Source: DASUCS01 sp041166745
GTDB taxonomy: Bacteria; Actinomycetota; Acidimicrobiia; Acidimicrobiales; JACDCH01
Direction of reading: 5' to 3'
DNA: 64,000 bases
NCBI GenBank assembly: GCA_041166745.1
Contig: JBEEGH010000034.1
Location: 1-64,000, forward strand
Part shown: positions 1 through 10,500 of the stretch, piece after piece
How the letters are laid out: each line of letters starts with the position of its first letter
How positions within the stretch are numbered: the stretch's first letter is position 1
Translations under genes and position numbers: made by a program
Notes under the pieces: model-generated
The model's input: the letters and a program-made list of their open reading frames with translations, nothing else
Told to the model about the DNA's origin: nothing
The model's database searches: none

Positions 1-415
1 CCGCGGCGATCCTGGCCTCCTCGGAGATCTCGTCGCCTTGCAGTCCGCGGGGATAGCCGGTGCCGTCCCACCATTCGTGGTGGGTCAACGCGATGTTGGC
101 CGCGCTGCGCAGCAGTTCGGAGTTGGAGTCGGCGAGCAGCTGATGGCCGATGTGCGCGTGGCGCTGCATCGAGGCGTACTCGTCGCGCGAGAGCGAGCCT
201 GGCTTGAGCAAGATGCCGTCCGGGACGCCGATCTTGCCGACGTCGTGGAGTGCGGTCGCGAGTCGAAGGTCTTCGAGCGACATGCCGCTGTACCCGACCG
301 CTTCAGCGAGCACGACCGCATACCGGCTCATCCGTTCGATGTGCCGACCAGTCTCCTCATCACGAAACGACACGGCGCGCAACAGCCGCTCGCTCATCTC
401 CTCATCGCCGTCCAT
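1..415 (-). CDS. HD-GYP domain phosphodiesterase (C-terminus outside window)
   Basis: About 138 residues are visible and the gene runs off the left edge. The translation has the metal-binding motif HDVGKIG followed by a second histidine block (ALTHHEWWDGTGYP) that contains the GYP signature. HD-GYP proteins of this family hydrolyse cyclic di-GMP in the cytoplasm. Little precedes the HD domain, so no N-terminal receiver is present unless the true start lies further upstream. The frame is open above ATG 415, but no ATG or GTG precedes it closely; ATG 397 is an alternative. The ribosome site is poor for both. With the GGDEF-EAL protein at 31389 it shows that c-di-GMP turnover is encoded here. 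The family call is firm; the start is uncertain. Confidence 0.85.
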   Translation of the reverse strand, partial: MDGDEEMSERLLRAVSFRDEETGRHIERMSRYAVVLAEAVGYSGMSLEDLRLATALHDVGKIGVPDGILLKPGSLSRDEYASMQRHAHIGHQLLADSNSELLRSAANIALTHHEWWDGTGYPRGLQGDEISEEARIAA

Positions 416-558
416 TGCCCCAGGCGTGGAGTGGTTCAAGTCGTGGTCAGTGACAGCTTCATGAGAACTCCACTACGTCCGAGGGTTCACTGGCGCGTCA
501 AGACATACCTGCACGCGACTCACCGGAAGTCTTGTATTTCCTGTAGAAGTATGGGTCG

Positions 559-2064
559 TCAGGAGCGCTCGTTGATCAACCCCGCGAGCGCGGCGTCGAC
601 CAGCGACTGCTTCATCACCTTGCCGGCCTCGTTCAGCGGGAGCGCATCCAGCTCCACGAACTGCACGGGGATCTTGTACGGAGCGAGATGCTCACGCGCC
701 AGCGCCTCGAGGGCCACGGCATCCAACGAGGTGCCGTCGGCCAAAACCGTGAACGCCCACGGCACCTCACCCAGCCGCTCGTCCGGAACGGCCACGACGG
801 CAACGTCGGCCACCGCTGGCGACGAGCGCAGCACCTCCTCGACTTCGCCTGGGTACACCTTCAGGCCACCCCGATTGATCATGTCGCTGACGCGACCTTC
901 GATCCACACGAAGCCGTCGTGATCGATCCGCGCGATGTCGCCGGTGCGGAAGTAGCCGTCGATGCTCATGCGTTCGGACAGCGTCGAGCCATCGGCATAG
1001 CCGGCACTCATCGACGGCGTGATGACCCAGAGCTCGCCCGGTTCGTTCACGCCGACCTCGGTCCCGTCGCGGTCGACGATGCGCATCTCGACACCGCGAT
1101 GCGGCCGCCCGACGGCACCCAGCTTGGACGTACCGAACTCCCGCGAGTCGGCGGCGTTCCATCCGACGATCTCACCGCCGAGCTCCGTCTGTCCGTAGCT
1201 GTTCAGCACGGCGATTCCGAAGCGCTCCTTGAAACGTCGAGCCTGGAAGGCCGACAAGGGCGAGGAGATGCTGCGGACGTAGCGCAAGGGCTCCAACGAG
1301 GTGATACGCGCGTCATCAGAGAGCATGGTCATCGCCGCCGGGGGCAGCACCGTCGATCGGATGCCGAAAGCTTCGACGAGGCGAGTGAACTCCGTCGTGT
1401 CGAAGCCGTCCATCACCACCACGGGTGCACCGACTCTCGCGGCAAAGAGCACTTGGTAGATCCCGGCCCACAACGAGAGCGACACAGGCACGAGGTTCGG
1501 CATCGGCGGTTTCGTCGACTTCGCGGGCTCGGGTTCGCGCCCGCGGATCTTGGCGAGTACACCATCCAGGAGCTCCAACACGTTGGAATGCCGAAGCAGC
1601 ACAGGCTTCGGCCGTCCCGTGGTGCCCGAGGTGAACTGGATGAGCGCGATGTCGGGATCGATGGTCTTGGCACCGACGACGCCGGGCGTGATCGTGACGA
1701 CGTCGTCGACGGTGACGACGGGCAGCGGATGAAATCGTTTCGCGAACCGTTCGACGGTGATGATCGCGGCGGGCTCCACCGAGGCTCGGACGTGATCGAT
1801 CTCCTCGGGCGTCGAGCGCGGATTGAGCGGTACGTAGGCCGAGCCGGCCCGCCAGACACCGAACAGCGCTGCGATCAGGGTTGCGCCGTTCGGCAACATC
1901 ACGCCCACTGGCTGACCGCTGGTGACCCCGACCTCGTCGAGCCCGCGTGCGATCGCTTCCGCGAGCCCCTGGACCTCAGCGCGCGAATGACTGGTACCAC
2001 CGGCGTGTACGAACACGGCGTCGCCATCGGCGGCCGAGTCGAAGAGCAGGTCGCCGAGCGTCAT
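559..2064 (-). CDS. AMP-dependent acyl-CoA synthetase/ligase
   Basis: A 501-residue member of the ANL superfamily, which activates a carboxylic acid as acyl-AMP and then as the CoA thioester. The P-loop-like A3 motif FTSGTTGRPK lies at about residues 150-160, a YGQTE motif (A5) near 290, and a YRTGD-like motif (YFRTGDIA) near 375. The C-terminal catalytic-lysine region reads LPLNEAGKVMK. The start is set at ATG 2064 because it overlaps the stop of the upstream hydratase as ATGA; an ATG seven codons earlier is less likely. It is the last gene of a four-gene operon with a hydratase, an acyl-CoA dehydrogenase and a second ligase. The substrate cannot be read from the sequence; a fatty acid or steroid side-chain acid is plausible. 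Confidence 0.9.
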   Translation of the reverse strand: MTLGDLLFDSAADGDAVFVHAGGTSHSRAEVQGLAEAIARGLDEVGVTSGQPVGVMLPNGATLIAALFGVWRAGSAYVPLNPRSTPEEIDHVRASVEPAAIITVERFAKRFHPLPVVTVDDVVTITPGVVGAKTIDPDIALIQFTSGTTGRPKPVLLRHSNVLELLDGVLAKIRGREPEPAKSTKPPMPNLVPVSLSLWAGIYQVLFAARVGAPVVVMDGFDTTEFTRLVEAFGIRSTVLPPAAMTMLSDDARITSLEPLRYVRSISSPLSAFQARRFKERFGIAVLNSYGQTELGGEIVGWNAADSREFGTSKLGAVGRPHRGVEMRIVDRDGTEVGVNEPGELWVITPSMSAGYADGSTLSERMSIDGYFRTGDIARIDHDGFVWIEGRVSDMINRGGLKVYPGEVEEVLRSSPAVADVAVVAVPDERLGEVPWAFTVLADGTSLDAVALEALAREHLAPYKIPVQFVELDALPLNEAGKVMKQSLVDAALAGLINERS

Positions 2065-2864
2065 GCCGGATCGAGCGGCTGCCAATTCGGCTCGCGCTTC
2101 TCTGCGAATGCCTTCGGGCCTTCGGTCTGGTCAGGGTGGCCCCACATCGCGACCAGTTCCTTCGCACCGAGGCGGCACGCGTCGGTGAGCCCGAGCTCGA
2201 GCGCGCCCCACAAGGCTCGCTTTGTAGCGGCCATCGCCGCTGGAGAGTTCTTGGCGATCTTCTCGGCCAACTCTTGGGCGGCGTCGCGCAAGCGGTCAGG
2301 TGGGTGGATGACCTCGGAGATCATGCCGAGCTCGTAGGCGCGCGCCGCCGACAGGCGTTCGTGGCGGCCGACGAGCGCCATGCGCATGACTGCCTCCGCC
2401 GGCATCTTGCGCAGCAGACCGATGGCTTCGACGGCTACCACTTGGCCGATGGAGACATGCGGATCGAAGAACTGCGCGTCGGATGCCGCGATCACGATGT
2501 CGGCGTCGGCGACCCAATGAAACCCGCCTCCCGCGCAGATGCCGTTGACCGCCGTGATCACCGGCTTCCAAACGCCTTCGTGCCACGACGTGAAGTGCAG
2601 ATCGAAGTTCTCGACGGAGTCGCGATAGCGCTCCATTCCCACGCCGTCAGAGGCGATCTCCGTGACGTCGACTCCTGTCTGGAACGCACGGCCCTCGCCG
2701 GTGTGGACGATGACCCGAACCTCGGGATCGTCGTCGAGCTCACGCCACGCAAGCGCGAATTCATCGCGCATCTGGTTGTTCATCGCGTTCAGCTGGTCAG
2801 GGCGATCGTTGATGAGCCACCCCACGGGACCATGCCGCTCGACCTTCAGACACTCGTAGGTCAT
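2061..2864 (-). CDS. enoyl-CoA hydratase/isomerase family protein
   Basis: A 267-residue crotonase-fold protein of usual family length. Early in the protein is the typical stretch DRPDQLNAMNNQM, then an oxyanion-hole loop (AVNGICAGGGFHW) near residue 105, and the segment containing SIGQV near 135. One of the two usual catalytic glutamates is not obvious in the second loop, so the protein may be an isomerase or other crotonase rather than a classical hydratase. The start at ATG 2864 overlaps the stop of the acyl-CoA dehydrogenase by ATGA, which gives translational coupling on both sides of this gene. Expected role: hydration or isomerisation of the enoyl-CoA made by the neighbouring dehydrogenase. 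Confidence 0.88.
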   Translation of the reverse strand: MTYECLKVERHGPVGWLINDRPDQLNAMNNQMRDEFALAWRELDDDPEVRVIVHTGEGRAFQTGVDVTEIASDGVGMERYRDSVENFDLHFTSWHEGVWKPVITAVNGICAGGGFHWVADADIVIAASDAQFFDPHVSIGQVVAVEAIGLLRKMPAEAVMRMALVGRHERLSAARAYELGMISEVIHPPDRLRDAAQELAEKIAKNSPAAMAATKRALWGALELGLTDACRLGAKELVAMWGHPDQTEGPKAFAEKREPNWQPLDPA

Positions 2865-4111
2865 GAGCGGGGCACCTCTCGCCAGGGTCGATCGTTCCAC
2901 GGGTCAGGCTCCCGGGGCAGGCCGAGAACGCGCTCAGCGACGATGTTCTTGTTCACTTCCGTGGTACCACCTTCGATGGTGTTCGCTCGGCTGCGCAACA
3001 TGCCCTTCACCTCGTAGGGCAATCCGTCCTCGTACGACGCGGCCTCGTTCTCCCACGCCATCGCATTCGCGCCGAGGACGTCGGTGGCGAGCAGCTGAAT
3101 TCGCTGATTGAGCTCACCCTGGTGCACCTTGCCGATCGAGCTCGCCGGACCGGGCGCTCGTCCGGCCTTCAATCCGGCGCGCGCCCGTTGATTCGTCCAA
3201 TCCCGGATGCGCTCCTCGCTGTAGGCCTCGAGCAGCTTCTGGCGAAACACGCGGTCGTTCCACGCTCCCGATGCTTTCGCCTGCCGCACCAGGCGCTCTG
3301 TTCCCGAGCCGCCGATGCGGTCGACACCACCAGATCCAGCACCCGACACCATCTGGCGTTCGCCCGAGAGCGTGGCGTTGGCGACGGTCCAGCCTCCTCC
3401 GATTTCGCCGACGCGATGGAAGTCGGGAACCCGGACCGCTTCGAGGAACACCTCGTTGAAGTCGATCTCGCCCGTGATGTGGCGGAGTGGACGCACGTCG
3501 CAGCCCGGCGAATGGAGATCCACCAGGAAGTACGTGATGCCGGCTCGCTTCGGTTGGTCCGGATCGGTGCGAGCCAGGCACACGCCGAAGTCCGCGAGGT
3601 GCGCCCACGTGGTCCAGACCTTCTGACCGGTCAGCACCCACTCGTCACCATCGCGTTCCGCGCGGCAGGCCAGCGATGCAAGGTCGGACCCTGCGCCCGG
3701 CTCGGAGAACAGTTGACACCACTTCTGACTGTTGTCGACGATGCGCGGTAGGAATCGCAGGCGCTGCTCCTCCGTGCCGTGAGCAAACAGCGCAGGGGCG
3801 GCCAGGTTCAACCCGAGGGGATTGAGCCGGCCGAGGTTGTACGGGGCCAGCTCCTCCTCGATCGAGCGGGCCACCACCGGGAGCACGTCGAGACCGCCGT
3901 AGGCCACCGGCCATGTCGGCACAACCAGACCGGCGGCGGCGAACGTCGGATACCACTCCTCGTACGTCTCACGCGGTCGCACCCGCCGGATCGCCGCGGC
4001 GCCACCCTGAGCGGCCGCATCGCGCCACGAGCGCGGAACATTGGCCTCGACCCATTCCTTCGTCACCACGGCGGCGTCGTCGGGCGACGTGGACGCGTCG
4101 ATGCCGATCAT
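2861..4111 (-). CDS. acyl-CoA dehydrogenase family protein
   Basis: A 416-residue FAD enzyme that introduces an alpha-beta double bond into an acyl-CoA. Family signatures are QLFSEPGAGSDLASL (FAD/substrate region, near 145), the WTTWAHLAD segment, and the C-terminal IEGGTTEVNKNIVAERVLGL. The residue position of the catalytic base was not assigned. An open frame continues about 300 bases upstream of ATG 4111, but that part is composition-driven and overlaps the upstream ligase gene, so ATG 4111, 13 bases after the ligase stop, is used. The insertion around HSPGCDVRPLRHITG resembles actinobacterial FadE proteins of steroid and branched-acid catabolism; that is inference only. Confidence 0.92.
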   Translation of the reverse strand: MIGIDASTSPDDAAVVTKEWVEANVPRSWRDAAAQGGAAAIRRVRPRETYEEWYPTFAAAGLVVPTWPVAYGGLDVLPVVARSIEEELAPYNLGRLNPLGLNLAAPALFAHGTEEQRLRFLPRIVDNSQKWCQLFSEPGAGSDLASLACRAERDGDEWVLTGQKVWTTWAHLADFGVCLARTDPDQPKRAGITYFLVDLHSPGCDVRPLRHITGEIDFNEVFLEAVRVPDFHRVGEIGGGWTVANATLSGERQMVSGAGSGGVDRIGGSGTERLVRQAKASGAWNDRVFRQKLLEAYSEERIRDWTNQRARAGLKAGRAPGPASSIGKVHQGELNQRIQLLATDVLGANAMAWENEAASYEDGLPYEVKGMLRSRANTIEGGTTEVNKNIVAERVLGLPREPDPWNDRPWREVPRS

Positions 4112-4124
4112 CCTCGTCGACGTT

Positions 4125-5771
4125 TCAGCGTTTCTCGAAGGTGATGCCCGAGTCGTCGACGCGCCACGTCGATGCGGTGACGCCTTCCTCCCGCAGCACG
4201 CGCTTGAGGACACGACCAACGGGACTGCGAGGAAGCTCTTCGCGGAACTCGATGTACCGAGGGAGCGCGAAGTACGGCAGCTCGTCGACACACCACCGGA
4301 ACAGGTCGGCCTCGGTGACCTCCGAGCCGGCTTCGCGCATCGCCGTGATCTTGAGGTCGTCCTCACCGAGCTCGCTGAACACCGCATGGACCACGACATC
4401 GGACAACCCGCCATGGCGCATCAGAATGCGCTCCACTTCAAAGCTGGCGATGTTCTCGCCTCGGCGACGGATGTAGTCCGCCTTCCGATCCACGAAGAAG
4501 AGGTAGTCGTCGGTGTCGATGCGACCGATGTCGCCGGTGTGGAACCACCAGTTGCGACTCGCAGCCACCGTGGCTTCTGGCCGGCCCCAGTAGCCCTCGA
4601 ACATCGCGTGGGCGCGCTTGGGCCGGATGACGATCTCGCCTTCGGTCTCGCGCGGCAATTCGTCGTCGTCATCGTCGAAGATGCGTACGTCGAAATACTC
4701 CGTGTTGATGACGCCGGCGGCGTTGGGCTTGTTGACCACCCCGGGAGGCTGCCACGACACCAGCGACGCTTCGGTCAGTCCGTACGCGCCGCTGAAGGTG
4801 TCGATGCCGAACCGACCTTTGATGATCGAATCGATCTCCTCCGGGAGCGGTGCCGCCCCCAGCAGCCGCAATGTGGTGTTCGCCTCCGAACGCCCTGACT
4901 TCGGCATCGCTGGCTGGTCGACATCATGCGCGAGGAGGTAGGCCATCGTTCCGAGCGTCGAGGTGATCGTGCTGCCGGTGCGGTTCATCTCCGGCCAGAA
5001 GCCCGACACGGAGAACTTCCGGTCGATCGCGCCACGTCCGCCGAAGATCAAGGGACCGATGACGGCGGTGACGAGCGCGTTGAAGTGGAAGAGCGGCAGT
5101 GGAGTCCAGACCACGTCATCGGCGGTGCGACCCCAGCAATGCCCGATCTGACGCGACAACACCTCGTGGTAGTTGTGGCTGAGCATGCAGCCCTTCGAAA
5201 GTCCCGTGGTGCCGCCGGTGTAGATGAACGTACCGAGGTCGGACGGGGCCACGTCGACCGGCGCGGCCGGGTCGTGCTCGAACAACGACTCCCAATCGTG
5301 TGACTTGGCCGCGGGGAAATCGGTTGGGCCCTCGCCGATCACGACGACCTGGTCGAGGCCCTCGACCTCTGGCACGACACGCACGGCGCGCTCGGCCAAG
5401 TCGCCCTGGATCAACAGCACTTTCGTCCCCGAATCGGCGAGCTGATGACGCAGGTACTCCCCTTTGTAGGCGGTGTTGACCGGCACGGCCACGGCACCCG
5501 CCCAGATGATGCCCCACCAGGAGAGCAGCGCTTCCGGAGAGTTCTCGATGAGCGAGGCGACCCGGTCACCCTTCTGCACCCCGAGCGCGTGCAACGACCC
5601 GGCGATCCGACTCGCGCGATCGACGACTTCCGCCGCAGTGAACTGCGTCCCGAGGATGTCGAGATACGGATCGTCTGCCGCAGATTCGAGACGCGCGCTC
5701 ATCAGGTCGACAAGGGTGTGCTGTCCTTCCTTGGTCCACACGGCGTGACCCATCGGCGACGCTTCGACCAC
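4125..5771 (-). CDS. AMP-dependent acyl-CoA synthetase (operon promoter-proximal gene)
   Basis: A 548-residue ANL-superfamily ligase. Motifs seen: FIYTGGTTGLSKG (A3, about residues 185-197), GAYGLTEAS (A5, near 320), HTGDIGRID (A7, near 420) and DRKADYIRRRGENI (A8, near 440), with the C-terminal catalytic lysine region SPVGRVLKRVLRE. It is the first gene of the minus-strand operon that continues with dehydrogenase, hydratase and a second ligase. The start at ATG 5771 faces the MFS gene across a 72-base divergent region. Two different ligases in one operon suggest either two substrates or activation at two stages of a pathway, such as a side chain and then a ring fragment. The exact acid is unknown. 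Confidence 0.92.
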   Translation of the reverse strand: MVEASPMGHAVWTKEGQHTLVDLMSARLESAADDPYLDILGTQFTAAEVVDRASRIAGSLHALGVQKGDRVASLIENSPEALLSWWGIIWAGAVAVPVNTAYKGEYLRHQLADSGTKVLLIQGDLAERAVRVVPEVEGLDQVVVIGEGPTDFPAAKSHDWESLFEHDPAAPVDVAPSDLGTFIYTGGTTGLSKGCMLSHNYHEVLSRQIGHCWGRTADDVVWTPLPLFHFNALVTAVIGPLIFGGRGAIDRKFSVSGFWPEMNRTGSTITSTLGTMAYLLAHDVDQPAMPKSGRSEANTTLRLLGAAPLPEEIDSIIKGRFGIDTFSGAYGLTEASLVSWQPPGVVNKPNAAGVINTEYFDVRIFDDDDDELPRETEGEIVIRPKRAHAMFEGYWGRPEATVAASRNWWFHTGDIGRIDTDDYLFFVDRKADYIRRRGENIASFEVERILMRHGGLSDVVVHAVFSELGEDDLKITAMREAGSEVTEADLFRWCVDELPYFALPRYIEFREELPRSPVGRVLKRVLREEGVTASTWRVDDSGITFEKR

Positions 5772-5843
5772 GCAAGCAGCATATGAAGCCTCCGGCCGTG
5801 GCGTGACGTCGAGACCCTCGACGGAGGCGTATGTTCAGCCTCC

Positions 5844-7532
5844 ATGAGTGCGGGAGCGAGGGGCGGGCGTTTCCGGGACGCACTGCGTTCTCGGGATCTG
5901 CGACTCCTCGCTGGCGCGTTCCTCATCGACGGCCTCGGCTCGTGGGCCTACCTCACCGTCCTCATCGTGTACGTGTTCGAACGCACGGGCTCGACCACGT
6001 GGATCGCCTTGCTGACCGCGTCCGGCTGGATCCCGCGTGTCTTGTTGGCCAGCTACGGCGGCGTGCTCGCCGATCGTTACGAGCGCACGCGGGTGATGAT
6101 CGTCTCCGCGCTCCTGTCGTACTTCGGGATGGCGGCTCTCGCGCTGGTTGTCGCCGCCGATGGTCCTCTTGCGCTCATCCTCGTGCTGTCGGCGGCAGCC
6201 GCGGCCGTGTCCTCGCCGTACCGGCCCGCGGCCGGCGCCATCACGCCTGAGGTCGTGCCGGAGCGCGACCTCACCGCGGCCAACGGTCTCTTCTCTGCGC
6301 TCGAGAGCTCGGTGGTCGTCATCGGGCCGGGCGTGGGTGCCTTGTTGCTCCTCGCCGACGAGCCCGCCGCGGCCATCCAACTCAACGCGTTGAGCTTCCT
6401 GGCGTCGGCGCTGCTCGTGTTCCGCCTGAGCGTCCGGAGCCGAGGCGATGTCGCCGAAGAGGGCGAGAGCGTGTTCAGAGCCTTCGTCAACGGTGTGAAC
6501 GCGCTGCGGGCCGAACGAGTCGCCACGGTACTCGTGCTGTTCTGCGCCCTCGACTCCGCGGTGTACGGCGCCAGCACCGTGCTCTACGTTCCGATCAGCG
6601 AACAGCTCGGCACCGGCACGAACGGCTTCGGCTACCTGTTGGCCGGCAGCGCGCTCGGCGGCGTCGTCGCAGCCGGACTGGCGAATCGGCTCAGCGCGTC
6701 ACGACGTCTCGCTCCCATCATCGTGGCGGGGATCGCGTGCCAAGCCGTGCCCTTCGGTTTGACCGCGTTCGTGCACACCCCCGTGCTGGGATTCGGTCTC
6801 CAGGTCGTCGCCGGTGTCGGAATGATCGTCGTCGACGTGCTGGCGGTGACCGCGCTGCAGCGCGACATGCCGCGTGGCGTCCTCGGACGGGTTCTCAGCC
6901 TGCTCGACGTCGCGGTCATCCTCTCCATCCTGGTCTCGAGCTTCGTGTTCGCGACCCTGTTGAGTGCCACTGACCTTCACCCGTCGCTGTTCATCCTCGG
7001 CATCGGGTTTCCGGTGCTCTCGTTGCTCGGCATCGGTCCACTGCTTCGCGCCGACCGCAACTCGGCGTCGAGACTCCGCGAACTCGAGCCGCGCATCGCG
7101 CTGCTGCAAGTGCTCGATCTGTTCGAGGCGGCGTCGCGACGGGTGCTGGAGCAGCTGGCGGGTTCGGTCGAGGTCGTCGAGATCCCGGACGCGACCGACG
7201 TCGTCCGCGAGGGCGAGGCCGCCGATGCGTTGTGGATCATCGTCGACGGCGAGGTGACGGTGACGGTCGACGGGCAATTCGTGCGGACGATGGGGCCGCG
7301 GAGCTACTTCGGCGAGATCGGCCTGCTCCGGGGGATCCCGCGTACGGCCACAGTTCGCACCGCCGAGCCGACCGTGCTGTGGCGACTCTCCGGCGAGGAC
7401 TTCCTCGCCGCCGTGCAGGAGAACTCGGCGAGCGCATCGCTCCAAGGGGTCGCCTTCGCCCGGCTGTCACGGACGCACCCGCGGCTGGCGGCCGAACCAC
7501 CGGCGCAGCCGTCTCCTACCGGAGCGAGCTGA
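5844..7532 (+). CDS. MFS transporter fused to a C-terminal cyclic-nucleotide-binding domain
   Basis: A 562-residue protein. Residues 1-405 form a twelve-helix MFS carrier with the loop 2-3 signature GVLADRYERTR and look like the macrolide/multidrug-exporter branch (MFS_3). After a short helical linker comes a CAP-family domain (about 435-540) with WIIVDGEVTV and a phosphate-binding cassette FGEIGLLRGIPRTATV. That cassette keeps the Glu and Arg which hold the cyclic phosphate and ribose in CRP and PKA. Binding of cAMP or cGMP is therefore plausible. There is no good ribosome site; TATGTT lies 8 bases before the ATG. The last 17 bases overlap the convergent cyclase gene. Likely a cytoplasmically gated membrane carrier; the transported compound is unknown. 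Confidence 0.9.
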   Translation: MSAGARGGRFRDALRSRDLRLLAGAFLIDGLGSWAYLTVLIVYVFERTGSTTWIALLTASGWIPRVLLASYGGVLADRYERTRVMIVSALLSYFGMAALALVVAADGPLALILVLSAAAAAVSSPYRPAAGAITPEVVPERDLTAANGLFSALESSVVVIGPGVGALLLLADEPAAAIQLNALSFLASALLVFRLSVRSRGDVAEEGESVFRAFVNGVNALRAERVATVLVLFCALDSAVYGASTVLYVPISEQLGTGTNGFGYLLAGSALGGVVAAGLANRLSASRRLAPIIVAGIACQAVPFGLTAFVHTPVLGFGLQVVAGVGMIVVDVLAVTALQRDMPRGVLGRVLSLLDVAVILSILVSSFVFATLLSATDLHPSLFILGIGFPVLSLLGIGPLLRADRNSASRLRELEPRIALLQVLDLFEAASRRVLEQLAGSVEVVEIPDATDVVREGEAADALWIIVDGEVTVTVDGQFVRTMGPRSYFGEIGLLRGIPRTATVRTAEPTVLWRLSGEDFLAAVQENSASASLQGVAFARLSRTHPRLAAEPPAQPSPTGAS

Positions 7533-10500
7533 CCCCTCGGGTCTCCGTCACCCATCGGTTGGCCCGCAACTCGACGAAGATCGCTTCCGCCTCCTCCAGC
7601 AGCGCGGCCGCGGCCTCGTCAGCGCCGCTGTCCGTGATCCGATGCGCTCGCTCGAGCAGCGTGCGCGCGAGATAGAAGGGCGTGCCGAAGTCCCGGAACT
7701 CCTGCGTTGCGAGCTCGAGGTCGGCGTCGACGGTTGAGTCATCGCCAAGCGCGATGCCGACGAGACCTCGCAGGCGCAGCAGGTGCGCGTGCGCCAGGGG
7801 CGTGACCAAGCCCGGCGGCGCGTCGGCGACGTAACCGAGGAGTCGTTCGGCTTCGCTCGTGTGGCCGGCGGCGAGTACCCGCTCGATGGCGAAGGGCCAC
7901 AGCACCGCGAAGTCGTCGTCGATGCCGAACGCGCGATAGCAGACGTCCACAGCGCGGGCCAACACGACGGCCGCACCGTCAGCGTCGCCGTTCGCTTCCG
8001 CGAGCAGTGCTTCGATCAGCGTGGCGACGGATTCGCCCGCGGCGTCGTCGGCGTCGACCTCCGGGACGGCGATTTCGAAATCGACAGGCTCGTCGCGAGC
8101 GGTGCGAATGAAGACGAGCACGGCGCGCATGGTCATGAGGTCGACCGCATGGGCGAGGAGGTCGTCGAAGTGCTGCGCATGGAGGGCCTCGGCCTCGTCC
8201 CAGTCACCTGAGACCCAGCACGTGAGCGTGAGATTCATGGCCGCCGACCGCAGGAGATCGCGCGCTCCGACTTGCAGGGTCAGCTCGATCCCTTCGCGGC
8301 CGGACGCAAGCGCCGCTTCGACATCGCGGTTCTTGAGAAGGGCGGAGCTGTTGAGGAGCGGGACGATCATCGCTCGCGGCAGGTGGCGACGACGACCGAG
8401 GTCCACCGCGGCGCGCAGCAACGCGATCGCACCGGTTGGCCGCGCCGTGAGCATCCATATGACGGCATGCCGGCCCAGGAGCGTCACGACTCGCTCCCAG
8501 TCCTGACGGGCCTCGGCCAGCACCAGGGCGCGGTCCGCGTACGGCTGCGCGCCAGAAGGGTCGTTCCGCATCGTGTGAGCGCGCGCCAGGTTCTCGGCCA
8601 GGTCGAGGATCGCGTCGTCGGCGTCGGCGACGTTCACGATGCCGTCGTAGATCGGACCCATGAGGTCGACCGCGGCTTGATGGTGACCTTGAATGGACAA
8701 CACGTCTCCAATGAGCGCAACGGTGCGACCAGCGTCGATGGGCTGACCCAACGACTCGTAGGCGGAACGCGCCTGTTCGGCATGCTTGATCGCCTCGTCC
8801 ATCCGGTTCGACGAGCGCGCCGCCCGCGCCGCACCTTCGAGCAGCCGGGCACGGTCGGTCGGCTTCGGGTCTCGCGCCAGCGCCGTCGTGTAGTGCCGAA
8901 GTGCCTCCTCGGGCGACCCGAGCGCTTCTGCTCGCCCACCGGCGTGCTCGAGCTGTTCGAGCGCGGCAGCGATCAGGTCGGACGCATCGTCGTCGTCAGG
9001 CCCGTTGTCGAGCGCGTCGAGGTAGTGCCGAGCGGTGACCGCGGCGAACTCATCGCCGTCGCTGGTCTGCTCGAGGTACCGCGCCACTGCGAGATGTCGC
9101 GCCTTGCGATCGCGGCGCGAGAGCGTGTCGTATGCGACGGTGCGTACCAGCGCCTGTACGAACCGGTACTGGCCGCGCTCGGGCGAAAATCGGTCGGTGT
9201 GAAGGAGCAGGATCTCTTTGCGGACCAGCTCCTCCAGCACCGCATCCAGGTTCCCGACGCTGGTCACGGCCTCGAGTGCGTCACGGGAGAACGCCAACCC
9301 GTGCACGGTGGCGTCCTGCACGACCTCGCGTTCGGCGGGCGTCAACGCGTCGAGTCGGGCCGCGATCAATGCCTGAAGGCTGGGGGGCGCGTCGAGCGTG
9401 CTGAGATCGACGCGCTGGTCCGCATCCGGAGCGAGGACGTAACGGCCCTCGCGCGGGATGACCGCATCACGGTCGATGAGACCTCGCACCATCTCGAGCG
9501 CGTAGAGCGGAATCCCCTCCGAGCGTTCGACGAGCGCCCGGCACGCCTGCTCCGGCAGTCCCTGCACGAGACCGTTGACGATCTCGGCCATCACCGCTTC
9601 ACCGAGCGGCTCGAGATACACCGTGGTGGCCCGCCGTCCCGTGCCCCAGCCAGGGCGGGCGTCGACGAGATCCGGACGGGCCAGCGTCAACACGAACAGC
9701 GGGAAACGTGCGGTGTCCAGCAGGTGGTCGAGGAAGTCGAGCAAGTCAGGGTCCGCGTACTGCATGTCGTCGAAGACGAGCACGACGCTCTTGTCGCCCT
9801 CGCTGACCCGCTCGAAGAAGTTGGCCCAGGCCGAGAAGAGGTCGTCGCGCCCGAAGCTGGTCGGTCCGTCCGAGCGAACCTCGAGACCGAGAAGCGCGGC
9901 CAATCGCGGTTGGAGCCACTCCCGTTCATTCGAATCCGCGACCGAGCGCTCGAGACCGGCGGTGAGCTTCTCGTGGACGACAGTGGACGGTTCCCCGTCG
10001 GTCACGCCGAGGCGCGAGCGCACCATCTCGGCCAGCGCCCAGAAACTGACGCCATCGCCGTAGGACAGGACGCGGCCGCGATGCCATCGCACGACCTCGC
10101 GGATGCCGTCGACGTACTTCTCGAACTCCCACGCCACCCTGGTCTTGCCGACACCAGCGAGGCCAGAGACCGCTACCAAGCGCGGGCGACCTTCGTCCAC
10201 GACCGCGTGGAAGAGCTCTTTCACCAACCGGAGCTCGTGCTCGCGTCCGAGGAACGGGGCTTCCAGACCATCGACGCGCTGAGCGCCACCGACGCTGGCG
10301 ACGATGGCCCGCGCCGAATGCAAGCGCAGGGGCCCGGCCTTGCCTCTGAGGGAGTGCTCCCCCGCTTCCGTGTAGGTCACTGCCGCAGACGTGAGCGAGC
10401 GGGTGGTCTCATCGACCCACACCTGGCCAGGCTCGGCCACGGCCTGGATCCGAGCCGCGGTGTTGACGGCATCTCCGGCGACCATTCCCTCACCGACCGC

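Noticed and set aside
688..2337. 549-residue plus-strand frame opposite the first acyl-CoA ligase
   Set aside because: His/Arg-rich shadow of the ligase gene without domains.
3913..4476. Plus-strand frame and the long upstream extension of the acyl-CoA dehydrogenase frame
   Set aside because: The dehydrogenase family begins near MIGIDAS; the extra residues are Ser/Arg-rich and overlap the upstream ligase gene in antisense frame.
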